A stretch of 64,000 bases of DNA from Berryella intestinalis (GTDB lineage Bacteria > Actinomycetota > Coriobacteriia > Coriobacteriales > Eggerthellaceae). The notes beneath the pieces were generated by a model. That model saw only the letters and a program-made list of their open reading frames with translations. It was not told where the DNA came from and made no database searches. The stretch covers positions 1,736,001 to 1,800,000 of the forward strand of contig NZ_CP009302.1 of assembly GCF_000814825.1 (NCBI RefSeq), given 5' to 3'. A program made the translations under genes and the position numbers. Below, piece after piece: positions 24,305 to 33,261 of this stretch (the first letter of the stretch is position 1; the number at the start of each line of letters is the position of its first letter).

Positions 24305-25018
24305 CTACAATCCCAACGCCTTCTTGAGAAGCGACACGCGGCGCCGGGAAACGGGGATGCGCTCGTCAACGCCGTTCAGCGCGAGGGACAGCGTTCCCCC
24401 GGTCACCGGCTCGACCTCTTCGACCAGCGAGAGGTTCACCAGGTAGCCGCGATGCACGCGGAAAAAGCCGTGCCCGTCCAGCCGCTTCTCCAGCTGAGCC
24501 AGGCTCACCGTGGAGAAGTAACGGTCGTCGTCGGTCTGCAGGTAGGCGTAGTCGTCGCGAGCCATGACGAAGCGGATGCTGTCGATGGGGATGAAGATCT
24601 TCTTGCCCCCCTTCTCGACGGGGATGCGCTCGGACTTCTGGGCCTGGAGGTGCAGCGCGACGTTTTCGCGCACGCGGGCGATGGCCTGGGCGAGGCGCTC
24701 GGTTTCAACGGGCTTCACCAGGTAATCGACGGCATTCACCTTGAAGGCGTCCAGCGCGTACTCGCTGTAGGCGGTCACGAACACCACGGCGGGGGGAAAC
24801 TTCAGATGCTGCAGGCCGTCGGCGAGCTTCAGCCCGGTGGCCTCGGGCATGTTCACATCGAGGAACATGACGTCGCAGGGGTATTCCTTCAGCTTCTCGA
24901 TAGCCTCGCGCACGCTTGCGGCCTCGGCCACAACCTCGGTCTGGCCAAGCTCGTCAAGCAGAAACCTGAGCTCGGAACGGGCAGGGGCCTCGTCGTCAAC
25001 GATAATCGCTTTAAGCAC
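24305..25018 (-). CDS. LytTR-type response regulator
   Basis: 237 residues, GTG start behind GAGGAAGG. Residues 1-120 form a CheY receiver: acidic pocket VDDE near the N-terminus, phospho-acceptor aspartate in VMFLDVNMP, and VKPVE lysine. Residues about 135-237 are a LytTR DNA-binding domain (RFVMARDDYAYLQT..., GFFRVHRGYLVNLSLVEEV). Such regulators control cell-wall, virulence or carbon-uptake genes with a LytS-type kinase. No kinase gene is adjacent, so it is an orphan in this window. It begins 89 nt after the dipeptidase stop. Confidence 0.92.
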   Translation of the reverse strand: MLKAIIVDDEAPARSELRFLLDELGQTEVVAEAASVREAIEKLKEYPCDVMFLDVNMPEATGLKLADGLQHLKFPPAVVFVTAYSEYALDAFKVNAVDYLVKPVETERLAQAIARVRENVALHLQAQKSERIPVEKGGKKIFIPIDSIRFVMARDDYAYLQTDDDRYFSTVSLAQLEKRLDGHGFFRVHRGYLVNLSLVEEVEPVTGGTLSLALNGVDERIPVSRRRVSLLKKALGL

Positions 25019-25107
25019 AGCGGACCTTCCTCGAACACCAGCCCCTGGGCGAAAGGGCTGTCCTGCGGTTGGTTACACGACACCGATTATAGAGCAAGCG
25101 GAGTGGG

Positions 25108-26514
25108 TCACAGGGCGCATTTCATCAGAGCGGCGAGGGACAACACGTAAATTCTGAACGCGTCTTTCAAAGTTTCCTCGCTTATCCCCTCGTCAGGACC
25201 GTGCATCGTCCCCACCCAGGCAGGGCGGACCTCGTCGGGCATCTCGGGCCCGAAGCTGGCCGCGCGCGTGAACAGCCGCGCGTAGGTGCCCCCCTTCATG
25301 GTGAAAGCCCCGTCGTCGCGCCCGGTCACGCGCTGGTACGCGCCCAAAAGCGCCTGAACGGCCTCGGAATCGGGACTCGTCAGAAACGGCCGCTTATCGT
25401 GGTCGAGCGAGAAGGTCGCGCCCGCTTCGCAAGCGGCGGCGGCCACGCGCTGGGCGATGAGGGCGGCCGAGGTCGTGGTGGGATACCGGCAGTCGATCGT
25501 CTGGCGCAGACGCCCGTCTCCGTCTACGAGCGACGCCACCCCTCCGACGCAGGTGAGGTCGCCGAAATCGTCATCGTGCGCCTCGATTCCCAAGCCCGAT
25601 CCGTCGCTTGCCGACAGCAGCCTTCGCTCGAACTCCAGAAACGCGCGCTCCTCGGGCGTTCCCACCCCGTTTTCAAGCAGGTAGCCCACGAGGATCCCGA
25701 TGGCGTTGCGTCCCAGCTCCGGCGTCGAGGCATGCGCGCTTTTTCCCCGCGCGAACAGGTCGAACATGCCGTCCCCGAGTGCCGTCGCCTCCACTTCGCC
25801 GCTCGAGGCCAGCGCGCGGGGGCTGCGCACGACCGCGCGGGCCTGCCCCGGCACGGCGTTCACCGCCGCGCCCCCCTCGAACTCCACGATGTCCCCGCCC
25901 TCGATGACGGGGCCCTCGACCGTCCCGCTGCAGATGCCCGCTTCGCCGTATCCAACGGGGAACTCCGCGTCGGGCGTGAACAGAAACGCCGGGTCGGCAT
26001 GATGCGCGCGGTAGTGCTCGACGTCTTTCATGTTCGTCTCCTCATTGGCCCCGAACATGAGGCGCACGGTGTAGGGCAAGGGACCGCACGCGTCTTTGAC
26101 CAGGCGGGCGGCGTGCAAGGCCACGACCATCGGCCCCTTGTCGTCGCTCGTGCCGCGCCCCAGGAGAAACCCGTCTTTGCGCGTGAGGGAAAAGGGGGGA
26201 TACGCCCAGCCGGACCCCACCGGAACGACGTCCACGTGCCCGATCACGCCGATCTGGGTGGCGCTGAGCCCCACCGCGTCGGCGTAGCCCAGATACCCCT
26301 CGCAGTCGCATACCTCGAAGCCGTAGCCGGCCGCCATGTCCAGCGCGCAGGTCAAGGCAGCGCGCGGGCCGGGACCGAAGGGAGCGCCGGGTTGCGCGGC
26401 CGTCAGATCCTCCACGCTCTCTATGGAGATGAGCTCCCCCATATCGCGCAGCACATCGTCCCAATGCCGTTCCAGGTACTCGTCCGCCGCCGCGAGCAGC
26501 TCGCGTTCATCCAT
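25108..26514 (-). CDS. M20 family dipeptidase (Sapep/PepV-like)
   Basis: 468 residues. Zinc-ligand motifs of the family are present: GVIGHVDVVPVG, RGTSDDKGPMVVALHA, FGANEETNMKDVEHY, FTPDAEFPVGYGEAG, and a late MKGGTYARLF and MHGPDEGI. The lid domain lies between about residues 190 and 330. This cytosolic metalloenzyme cleaves dipeptides, useful for an amino-acid-using anaerobe. ATG 26512-26514 starts MDERELLAAADEYLERHWDD; the frame stays open upstream but loses family similarity. Confidence 0.92.
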   Translation of the reverse strand: MDERELLAAADEYLERHWDDVLRDMGELISIESVEDLTAAQPGAPFGPGPRAALTCALDMAAGYGFEVCDCEGYLGYADAVGLSATQIGVIGHVDVVPVGSGWAYPPFSLTRKDGFLLGRGTSDDKGPMVVALHAARLVKDACGPLPYTVRLMFGANEETNMKDVEHYRAHHADPAFLFTPDAEFPVGYGEAGICSGTVEGPVIEGGDIVEFEGGAAVNAVPGQARAVVRSPRALASSGEVEATALGDGMFDLFARGKSAHASTPELGRNAIGILVGYLLENGVGTPEERAFLEFERRLLSASDGSGLGIEAHDDDFGDLTCVGGVASLVDGDGRLRQTIDCRYPTTTSAALIAQRVAAAACEAGATFSLDHDKRPFLTSPDSEAVQALLGAYQRVTGRDDGAFTMKGGTYARLFTRAASFGPEMPDEVRPAWVGTMHGPDEGISEETLKDAFRIYVLSLAALMKCAL

Positions 26515-26742
26515 GCCGTCCCCGCCTTCCGCTTCGGTTCCAACGACGCCCGCCCCGCCCGTGCGCCCGCCTTCGCGCAAAACCGCGCGACGCGGACGAC
26601 GAGGCCGCGCGAACGCCGCATCTATCGACTCGATGCCTAGATTAACCGCGAACGGCCCAGAGGGCATCCCTCGTGCTAGGATTATTCCCGACCAACCCGC
26701 GAGCGGACGCACCGCGCGCCCATCCGAACCGAAGGGATTCCC

Positions 26743-27714
26743 ATGAACATCGACCAGGCCCTCGAGCACGCAAACGCCTTCGCCTTCCCCGATTTCCTGC
26801 TGGCATTCGGAGACGAGGCGATCGAAACCGAATGCGCGAAAAACGAAGAGGCCATCAAGATCCTCACCGAGGCCTTCATGACCCAGGACAACCCCGGATT
26901 CGGGTTCGACCTCGTGCTGGAACTGGCCGATCGCAACCGAGAGCTGGCCGATCAGCTGGAAAGCGACCGTGTCGAGCGCATGCGCGGGCTGAACCTGTCC
27001 CGCGGGCTGTCCGACGACGACCTGGTGCGCGCCATCGCCAAGCTGCGCCGCTGCCGGCCCGAAACCGTCTTGAAGGAAACCGTCCAGCGCCGCCAGCCCA
27101 TCGCCACGGCCTACGCCGGGGGAAACGGCATGTGCGGAACCGTGGTGGGCATCGACATCGAGACCACCTCGCGCCATCCCGATCGGGGCCGCATCATCAA
27201 CATAGGATGGGAGCTGATGGAGCTCAAAGCCGACGCCGAGCCGTACGGAGCGGCCAGCCTGTTCTGCGGGCTTCCCGCCGAGTACGAGCAAAAAGGCGTC
27301 CCTCTGGCCAACATCCATAAAATCACCTGGGACAACGTGAAGGACGAAAAGCCTTTGCGCGAGAACCCCGAACTCCAGGCGAAGCTGCTCCAGGTCCTGG
27401 AGTCCCATCCCTACATGGCCCACAACGCCGCCTTCGAGGACTCGTGGTTCATGCTGAACCTGAAAGGGTATGCCGAAGGGCGCAAGGCCGGGCGCATCAT
27501 CCCCATCGACACGCGGGACATCTGCCGCAACCTCGACCGCGAAACGCAGTTCATGCCCTTCGACGCGAAGCCGGCCGCGCTGGAGAACTGGGCGCGGCGG
27601 CGCGGAACCCTCGCTCCCGACCAAGCAGAGCGGCACCTGGGCCTCGACGACGCCGACCTCATGCTGCGCACGGTGCGCGAGGAGATCCGCGAGCGCAACC
27701 TGTTCAAGGCGTAG
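26743..27714 (+). CDS. DnaQ-like DEDDh 3'-5' exonuclease with extra N-terminal region
   Basis: 323 residues. From residue 136 a DEDDh nuclease is visible: GIDIETTS with Asp138 and Glu140, HNAAFEDSWF for the second aspartate, and HLGLDDADLM for the His/Asp end of the site. The first 125 residues are helical and acidic and are not recognised. Family members proofread DNA or trim RNA; the specific substrate here is unknown. It is monocistronic, divergent to the dipeptidase across 228 bp, and followed by a weak hairpin. Confidence 0.8.
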   Translation: MNIDQALEHANAFAFPDFLLAFGDEAIETECAKNEEAIKILTEAFMTQDNPGFGFDLVLELADRNRELADQLESDRVERMRGLNLSRGLSDDDLVRAIAKLRRCRPETVLKETVQRRQPIATAYAGGNGMCGTVVGIDIETTSRHPDRGRIINIGWELMELKADAEPYGAASLFCGLPAEYEQKGVPLANIHKITWDNVKDEKPLRENPELQAKLLQVLESHPYMAHNAAFEDSWFMLNLKGYAEGRKAGRIIPIDTRDICRNLDRETQFMPFDAKPAALENWARRRGTLAPDQAERHLGLDDADLMLRTVREEIRERNLFKA

Positions 27715-27807
27715 GCGCGCTCCCTCACGCCCCGGCGCACGGGCCGCGCTCGAACAAGCCCCGACGCCGACGGAGCCCCCCGAATGCGCCGGGCGCACAA
27801 AAGGGGT

Positions 27808-27829
27808 CGGCTTCGGCGAAGCCGGCGTT
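27808..27829 (+). terminator. Weak terminator after the exonuclease gene
   Basis: Stem CGGCTTC / GAAGCCG with a 3-base loop (27808-27824) followed by GCGTTTGG. The stem is short and the T-run only three bases, so termination would be partial. It lies 94 bp past the exonuclease stop and 66 bp before the tRNA gene. Confidence 0.4.
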
Positions 27830-27878
27830 TGGAAATTATGATGACGGGAACCGGCTCGCATCGGTTGGGCTCATGAGC

Positions 27879-27884
27879 TATAAT
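27879..27884 (+). promoter_or_regulatory. -10 element of the tRNA-Leu promoter
   Basis: Perfect TATAAT, 10 bp before the first base of the tRNA. A clear -35 is not visible at 16-18 bp upstream (TCGCAT region), so the -35 is weak or another activator helps. Confidence 0.6.
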
Positions 27885-27894
27885 TCAACCCTGC

Positions 27895-27978
27895 GCCCGA
27901 GTGGCGGAATGGCAGACGCGGCGGTCTCAAAAACCGTTGGGGAAACTCGTGCGAGTTCGACTCTCGCCTCGGGCACCA
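27895..27978 (+). tRNA. tRNA-Leu (anticodon CAA)
   Basis: The acceptor stem GCCCGAG / CTCGGGC encloses D, anticodon, long variable and T arms. The anticodon stem GCGGT / ACCGT frames the loop CTCAAAA, giving CAA at 27928-27930, which reads UUG. The T arm GCGAG-TTCGACT-CTCGC is standard, and the variable arm is long as in class II tRNAs. The discriminator A and the CCA end are genomically encoded. Length is 84 nt including CCA. Confidence 0.97.
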
Positions 27979-27990
27979 CTTGAAATCGAA

Positions 27991-28042
27991 GAGGGGGCTG
28001 ATCACAGCCCCCTCGTTACGCACCCGATCCGGGTGCTTTTTT
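27991..28042 (+). terminator. Double hairpin terminator behind tRNA-Leu
   Basis: First stem GAGGGGGCTG / CAGCCCCCTC with loop ATCA (27991-28014), then CACCCG / CGGGTG with a 3-base loop (28021-28035) directly followed by CTTTTTT. The second is a canonical intrinsic terminator; the first may help 3'-end processing or back it up. Confidence 0.85.
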
Positions 28043-28070
28043 ATACTCGCGCGTCGGCGCCGCCCCGTCC

Positions 28071-29141
28071 TCAGGCCACCGGCTTGAAAGATGCGCCGCC
28101 GACCTGCACCGACTCCACCTGGCTCGGATCGATGATCCGATCGAAGAACACGTTGCGCGACCAGACGACCTTGCCGTCGCCGGGTTCCGCGGAACCGCCG
28201 GCGCGCTCGATATCGCAAGCGACGACGCTGCCGTCTTTCATGACCACCTTCACGTCGGGCGCGGGCATAGTGTCGGCGTCCGGGTCGGGCGCCGAGGCTT
28301 CCTCCCACGAAAGGTACAGCGCAATCGGAGACACCGACAGCTCCCTCAGCGTAGCCGCCCCCTCGGATACGGCTATGCTCTGTCCGGCGGGAAACGAAAC
28401 CGAAGCGTCGGAATACAGCAGCTCGAACCCGAATTCCCACACCCCTTCCGCCAGGTAGCGACGCTGCCCGTCTGCGGGAAGGATGAACAAGCCCTTAAAC
28501 GAGCTGCGCAGGGTCTTGCCCACCAAGCCCCCGGCGGGCGAATCGACCGTCATCTTCTCAACGTACTGGATCGCGTTGTCGGACGGATCTTCGTCGTAAA
28601 AATAGGATTCGCCGTACGCCCCGCTCATTCCGACCACGTTCAGGTCCGCATAGTCGAATCCGAGGGGGAGAAGGCCGTTTTCGAGAGGCTCGACGCCTTC
28701 GAAGGGCCTGCCGTCGTCGCGGCTGATGCTGTACACCACCGCGTATCCGTGCGCGTCGCCCATCACCGCATCGGCCGTGACGGTTACGCCCCCGCTTTGC
28801 GCAGAGGCCCCGACGGGATGGCCCACCGTGCCCAGCAGCTCGGTCTGCGCCGGGGCTCCGTTGAACACGCGGTCGGCGAACTGCTGGACGCCGACGAGTC
28901 CTCCGGCCGCCGCATAGGCGCCGCCTCCCAGGGCCATCGCGGCGACCACTGCCGCGGCCACGGCGAAGCGATAGCGCCGCTTCGCCGGCGAGAACCGCAG
29001 GATCTTCGCCGACGGCGCCCCCGCGGCGAGCCGCTGCGCCAGCCGCTCTTTCTGCTCGTCGGAAAACGACAGGCCCTCAAACGCCTCCCTGATCGCCTCG
29101 CCCTCGCGCTCGGCGAAACCGCCCATCCTAGGATCGTTCAT
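28071..29141 (-). CDS. DUF4179-like membrane anti-sigma factor
   Basis: 356 residues. A cytoplasmic N-terminus of about 55 residues, one transmembrane helix (about 58-80), and an extracytoplasmic domain of about 275 residues rich in beta-strand sequence. This is the layout of DUF4179 anti-sigma proteins that pair with ECF-type sigma factors. Its ATG overlaps the end of the sigma gene by 14 bp, and it ends close to the tRNA terminator region on the opposite strand. The outer domain would sense an envelope signal; the signal is unknown. Confidence 0.75.
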   Translation of the reverse strand: MNDPRMGGFAEREGEAIREAFEGLSFSDEQKERLAQRLAAGAPSAKILRFSPAKRRYRFAVAAAVVAAMALGGGAYAAAGGLVGVQQFADRVFNGAPAQTELLGTVGHPVGASAQSGGVTVTADAVMGDAHGYAVVYSISRDDGRPFEGVEPLENGLLPLGFDYADLNVVGMSGAYGESYFYDEDPSDNAIQYVEKMTVDSPAGGLVGKTLRSSFKGLFILPADGQRRYLAEGVWEFGFELLYSDASVSFPAGQSIAVSEGAATLRELSVSPIALYLSWEEASAPDPDADTMPAPDVKVVMKDGSVVACDIERAGGSAEPGDGKVVWSRNVFFDRIIDPSQVESVQVGGASFKPVA

Positions 29142-29637
29142 CGCATCCTCCCTCGATCGCTTCGCGGATCATCTGCCGCCCGCGGCTCAGCGCCTTGAAC
29201 ACGGCAGATTCCGACTTGCCCTGCATGCGGGAAATCTCGGCGGCCGAATAGCCTTCGACGTAGTGGAGGAACAGCGCCTCGCGGTACCCGAGGGGAAGCC
29301 CCATCATGTGATCGAGCACTTCGCGGTACGCCTCGTCCGGTTCGGGAGCGGCCACTTCGGGCACCTCGCCCAACGCCACGATCCGTGCGCTGCGACGCGA
29401 TCTCAGAAGATCCTTGCACGCATTCGACGCCACCCGTATCACCCACGATTTCTCGTGGTTCGCATCCCGAAACGGCGTGTCGCAGTTCAGAAGCTTCATG
29501 AGAACCACCTGGCACACATCCTCTGCGTCATGGGACGATCCCAGATAGGTATACGACAGCCTCAGGATAAGGTTGGCGTACAGCGACACCGCCCGCCGGG
29601 CCCTCGCCTCGTCGTCGCGCTCCTCGCCCAGCCCCAC
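29128..29637 (-). CDS. ECF-type RNA polymerase sigma factor
   Basis: 169 residues, GTG start behind GGAGGTAGACG. Region 2 (about 20-85) includes LRLSYTYLGSSHDAEDVCQVVLMKLL and EKSWVIRVASNACKDLLRS; region 4 (about 110-160) contains LPLGYREALFLHYVEGYSAAEISRMQGKSESAVFKALSRGR. It is the upstream partner of the membrane anti-sigma gene. The 5' region contains a dyad GAAACG...CGTTTC (29731-29753) that resembles an ECF promoter and may allow autoregulation. Confidence 0.92.
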   Translation of the reverse strand: MGLGEERDDEARARRAVSLYANLILRLSYTYLGSSHDAEDVCQVVLMKLLNCDTPFRDANHEKSWVIRVASNACKDLLRSRRSARIVALGEVPEVAAPEPDEAYREVLDHMMGLPLGYREALFLHYVEGYSAAEISRMQGKSESAVFKALSRGRQMIREAIEGGCDERS

Positions 29638-29730
29638 CGTCTACCTCCTTCGCCGCAGCCGCAAGGGCGCCCCGGCCCGAAAGGACCGCCCGCCCTGCGG
29701 TTGCCGCCTCGCATTTCCGCTTTCACTTAC

Positions 29731-29753
29731 GAAACGGATCGGGGGAGCGTTTC
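29731..29753 (-). promoter_or_regulatory. Candidate autoregulated ECF promoter or dyad
   Basis: On the minus strand GGAAACG is followed by an 11-bp spacer and CGTTTCGTAA, giving a GAAACG/CGTTTC dyad. GGAA-type -35 and CGT-containing -10 elements are common in ECF promoters. It lies about 95 nt before the sigma-factor start. By-eye prediction. Confidence 0.35.
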
Positions 29754-29820
29754 CTGACCCATATTGAGCTATTTTTTTCGAAACGGGGGCGAAAAAGCGC
29801 CGCGCTGAGGAAACGGCGGG

Positions 29821-30246
29821 CTACGACGCGCTTTTCTCGGTCTTCACGATGAAGCCGAAGTACACGATGTGGCCGACCCAGACGACGGCCACGATAGCGC
29901 GTCCGACGGGCGCGGAGCCCATCATCGCGAAGGCGAAGGCCAGAAGCATCGTCACCGGCACGAGCAGGGTGAGCTTGGCCTTCAGCGTCATGGTTTTCTT
30001 GGCGACGTAATTCTCCAGCACCATGCGGTAGAGCCTGGTGGTTTTGAACCACCGATCGAGCCGCTCCGAACTGCGCGCGAAGGAGAAGGCGGACACCAGC
30101 AGGAACGGAGTGCAGGGGATGAGCGGCACCACGAACCCGATTACCGCAAGCCCGAAGCAGAGAAAGCCCAGGGCAGCCCAAGCGCACCGAACCGCCCGGC
30201 ACCGAGAGACCCCGTTTTCAGCCTGGGCGGTCTGTGTGTCTAGCAT
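29821..30246 (-). CDS. DUF454 / YbaN-like inner-membrane protein
   Basis: 141 residues. RCAWAALGFLCFGLAVIGFVVPLIPCTPFLLVSAFSFARSSERLDRWF and a later pair of hydrophobic helices match the YbaN family (DUF454). Function is unknown in all bacteria where it occurs. It is a single gene in the gap between moaC and the sigma factor; no operon partner is evident. Confidence 0.85.
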   Translation of the reverse strand: MLDTQTAQAENGVSRCRAVRCAWAALGFLCFGLAVIGFVVPLIPCTPFLLVSAFSFARSSERLDRWFKTTRLYRMVLENYVAKKTMTLKAKLTLLVPVTMLLAFAFAMMGSAPVGRAIVAVVWVGHIVYFGFIVKTEKSAS

Positions 30247-30387
30247 AAGCGCTCCAAATGTAGCGCCGACGAAACCCCGACGCCTTCGATAGTCGAACCG
30301 TACTCGCAGCTAACCTACCATCGGATGGCGATAAAGTAAAGCGCGTATAACAAATGAGGGACGCTGACGGCCGCCCGACGGCAAGCG

Positions 30388-30900
30388 CTACGATTTCTCG
30401 GGGTCGCGCTCCCACAGACCGGTCTTGCCGCCTTCCTTGCGCAGAAGGCGGATCTCTCCGATCTCCATGCCGCGATCGACCGCCTTGCACATGTCGTAGA
30501 CGGTGAGGCAGGCCACGCCGGCCGCCGTGAGCGCCTCCATTTCGATGCCGGTCTTGCCGGTGACGCCCGTCGTCGCCAGGACATGGATGCCCGTCCTGCC
30601 GTCATCGCGCGCCCCGGGGCCGACCGGCGTGCACTCCACCTTCGCTTTGGTGATGTTCAGAGGATGGCACATCGGGATGAGCGAACTGGTCTGCTTGGCC
30701 GCCATGATGCCGGCGACGCGGGCGCACGCCAAAACGTCTCCTTTGGCGGCTCTGCCCTCGACGATGAGGTCGAGGGTTTCCCGACGCATGGAGATGAACC
30801 CCTCCGCAACGGCGACGCGCTGGGTGTCGGCCTTCTCGGACACGTCCACCATGCGGACGTCGCCCTTGTCGTCGATATGGGTAAGCTGCTGTTCGGACAT
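30388..30900 (-). CDS. moaC: Cyclic pyranopterin monophosphate synthase MoaC
   Basis: 170 residues. [46 protein letters not shown] and [26 protein letters not shown] are family signatures and hold the active-site His and Lys residues. With MoaA it turns GTP into cPMP, the first intermediate of molybdenum cofactor. It follows moaA after 85 nt on the same strand. Other moa/moe/mog genes are not in the window. Confidence 0.97.
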   Translation of the reverse strand: MSEQQLTHIDDKGDVRMVDVSEKADTQRVAVAEGFISMRRETLDLIVEGRAAKGDVLACARVAGIMAAKQTSSLIPMCHPLNITKAKVECTPVGPGARDDGRTGIHVLATTGVTGKTGIEMEALTAAGVACLTVYDMCKAVDRGMEIGEIRLLRKEGGKTGLWERDPEKS

Positions 30901-30985
30901 GATGCTCCTCGCTTCTGGAAACGGATGTGACGGCAGGCCCCGCGCCCGTGGCCCACGGGGTGTCGGAACGCCTGCGAAAACGGAC

Positions 30986-31990
30986 CTACCCCCCGATCTG
31001 GCTCATACCGCGCTCGGTGCCGACCCGATCGTGGTGATCGTCGGGCTTTTCGCCCAGCGCCTCGAGGAATACCGCATACACGGCCTCCTCTCCCCCGGTG
31101 CGCAAAGCGGCGCGCACGTCGAACTCGCGATCGGAGAACAGGCAGGGCCGCAGCTTCCCGTCAGCCGTCAGCCTCAAGCGGTTGCAATCCCCGCAGAAAT
31201 GCCGCGACCGGGGCGAAATCACCCCCACCGTGCCCTTCGCCCCCGAAAACGAGAAGTAGCGGGCCGGACCCCACCCGATCGGACCGCTCGCGCCGTCGAG
31301 GGCCTCAAGCGGCAAGAACCCCCGCTCGACCGCTCGCGCGTTGATGTCTGCGACCAGCTGCTCGCTGGGATAGACATCCCGCTCGCCCCAGCCCAAGCCA
31401 TCGAAGCCGGCGCTTTCGCCCACCGGCATGTACTCGATGAAGCGGACGTGCAGGGGCCTCTCGATCGACATCTTGGCGAAGTCGAAGTAATCCTGGTTCA
31501 GGCTGCGCACCGTGACCGCGTTGATCTTCACCGGGTCGAGGCCCGCTTCCAGGGCGGCATCGATGCCCGCAAGCGCCTCGGGAAGGCGATCGCGGCGCGT
31601 GATCTGGGCATATTGCCGTCTATCGAGCGTGTCGAGCGAGATGTTCACACGCGAAAGCCCCGCCTCCCTCAGCCGGCGCGCCATCTTGGGCAGCAGGATC
31701 CCGTTGGTGGTGAGCGACACGTTCCTGATCTCAGGCAGCGAAACGATATCGCCGATCAGATCTTCGATGCCGCGGCGGACAGTGGGCTCTCCGCCGGTGA
31801 GCCTGACGCTCTTTATGCCGATACGCGTCGCGACCCGAACGATGCGCTGGATCTCCTCGATGCGCAGTATGTCCTCATGCTCGATGAGATCGATGCCCTC
31901 TTCCGGCATGCAGTAGATGCAGCGGAGATTGCACCGATCCGTCAGCGAGATGCGCAGGTAGTCGATTGTTCGGCCGTGTCCGTCTTTCAT
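30986..31990 (-). CDS. moaA: GTP 3',8-cyclase MoaA
   Basis: 334 residues, radical SAM. The N-terminal cluster ligands are Cys20, Cys24 and Cys27 (CNLRCIYC), the second [4Fe-4S] site is [21 protein letters not shown], and the C-terminal Gly-Gly tail needed by MoaA is present. GAGGGAGCC precedes the ATG at 31988-31990. It makes 3',8-cyclo-GTP for MoaC, encoded next. It lies beside modABC, which would supply molybdate, so the two operons serve one pathway. Confidence 0.97.
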   Translation of the reverse strand: MKDGHGRTIDYLRISLTDRCNLRCIYCMPEEGIDLIEHEDILRIEEIQRIVRVATRIGIKSVRLTGGEPTVRRGIEDLIGDIVSLPEIRNVSLTTNGILLPKMARRLREAGLSRVNISLDTLDRRQYAQITRRDRLPEALAGIDAALEAGLDPVKINAVTVRSLNQDYFDFAKMSIERPLHVRFIEYMPVGESAGFDGLGWGERDVYPSEQLVADINARAVERGFLPLEALDGASGPIGWGPARYFSFSGAKGTVGVISPRSRHFCGDCNRLRLTADGKLRPCLFSDREFDVRAALRTGGEEAVYAVFLEALGEKPDDHHDRVGTERGMSQIGG

Positions 31991-32107
31991 GGCTCCCTCG
32001 ATTCTTACGCGCCAGTATACGCGACCCGCCGCGCGATTCATTCTTGGGTGCGCATAATCACGTCACGGTAAGGATGGCGAAACCGATTCGTTGCCGTTCG
32101 TCACGGT

Positions 32108-32149
32108 TCGCGGGACGGACGGCCCGAAACGGGGCCGTCCGTCCCGCGA
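32108..32149 (-). terminator. Long GC-rich hairpin behind modC
   Basis: Perfect 18-bp inverted repeat (32108-32125 with 32132-32149) around a 6-base loop, 11 bp past the modC stop. It has no T-run on the minus strand, so it is a stable 3' structure or a factor-assisted terminator rather than a classic intrinsic one. It also insulates moaA from the upstream operon. Confidence 0.6.
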
Positions 32150-32159
32150 GGCTCTGACG

Positions 32160-33260
32160 CTAATCGGAGACGACGTAGATCTGCTCGGGAGGGATGCGCA
32201 CCCACAGCACATCGCCCGGCCGAGGCAGGCGCTCCTCGTGTTCAGCCAGCTTGCTTATGCGCCACACCAGATCGCTTTCGGACAGAAGCTCGCCGTCCTC
32301 TGCGAGAGGACAGGCCGAGCCCTCCTTGCCCACCAGATCGACCAGGCACGTTCGGTCGAAGCGGGAATCGATTGCGTGCTTCACCCTCACCTGGAAGCAG
32401 TTGACGCCCGGTCCTTCGGCCCGTTCGATGCGAAACGCCCGCACACCCGCCTTCCCGATTCGGGAAGGAAGGGGGCGATCAACGTCGAGTTCGACACCCC
32501 ATGCCGGGACCCGTATCCTGCCATCTGCGGCGCGCTCGACCGAAACGATGTTCTTGCAGCCCGAAAGCTTGAGCGAGGCGACGGATTTGGGCGAATCGAC
32601 CAAGTCGGACGATGTTGACAGCTCCTTGATCCTACCCTGCTCGATGACCGCGATCCGATCGCTCAGGCGGATGGCCTCGTCGATGTCGTGGCTCACGTAC
32701 AGGACCGTCCCCTCGAACCGATCGAACAGAAGCGAGAGGTTCTGCTCGAGCCCCGCCTTAAGGTGCGGGTCGAGGGCCGAGAACGGCTCGTCCAGCATGA
32801 GGATGCCCGGTTGGGCCGCCAGCATGCGGGCCAGGGCCACGCGCTGCTGCTGACCGCCCGAAAGCTGGAGCGGATAGCGCTTCTCCAAACCCGCCAACGC
32901 GAACCGGCGCACCTGCTCGGCCACGGCCCGGTCCCGCTCGGCGCGCGTCGCCTTCCCCATGCCCGCCGCGATGTTCTGCTCGACGGTCATATGGGGAAAC
33001 AGCAGGTAATTCTGGAACAGCAGCGCGGTTTTGCGCTGCTGGGCGGACAGGTCGATCCCAGCGGCCGAATCGAAGTACACGGTTCCGTCGACGACGATCT
33101 TGCCCTCGTCGGGGGTCTCGACGCCGGCGATGCAGCGCAGCGTCATCGACTTCCCGCAGCCGCTTTCCCCCAGAAGCCCGAGGGTCTCGCTTCCCGCCTC
33201 GAACGCCGCCTCGAGCGTGAACGCATCGAGCTTCTTGCGTATGTCGATCGAAATGGCCAC
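32160..33260 (-). CDS. modC: Molybdate ABC transporter ATPase ModC
   Basis: 366 residues, GTG start 1 nt after the modB stop. Walker A is GESGCGKS (about 30-37), the signature LSGGQQQRVALARML, Walker B ILMLDEPFSALD, and the switch histidine SHD. The C-terminal 130 residues are a TOBE/MOP-like regulatory region, which in ModC binds oxyanion. It energises uptake through ModB. Specificity for molybdate over tungstate rests on context (moa genes, ModA). Confidence 0.93.
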   Translation of the reverse strand: MAISIDIRKKLDAFTLEAAFEAGSETLGLLGESGCGKSMTLRCIAGVETPDEGKIVVDGTVYFDSAAGIDLSAQQRKTALLFQNYLLFPHMTVEQNIAAGMGKATRAERDRAVAEQVRRFALAGLEKRYPLQLSGGQQQRVALARMLAAQPGILMLDEPFSALDPHLKAGLEQNLSLLFDRFEGTVLYVSHDIDEAIRLSDRIAVIEQGRIKELSTSSDLVDSPKSVASLKLSGCKNIVSVERAADGRIRVPAWGVELDVDRPLPSRIGKAGVRAFRIERAEGPGVNCFQVRVKHAIDSRFDRTCLVDLVGKEGSACPLAEDGELLSESDLVWRISKLAEHEERLPRPGDVLWVRIPPEQIYVVSD

Positions 33261-33261
33261 G

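Noticed and set aside
26515-27861. Upstream continuation of the dipeptidase frame into the exonuclease region
   Set aside because: It is antisense to a DEDDh nuclease with intact catalytic motifs, and family similarity begins at the start codon given for the dipeptidase.
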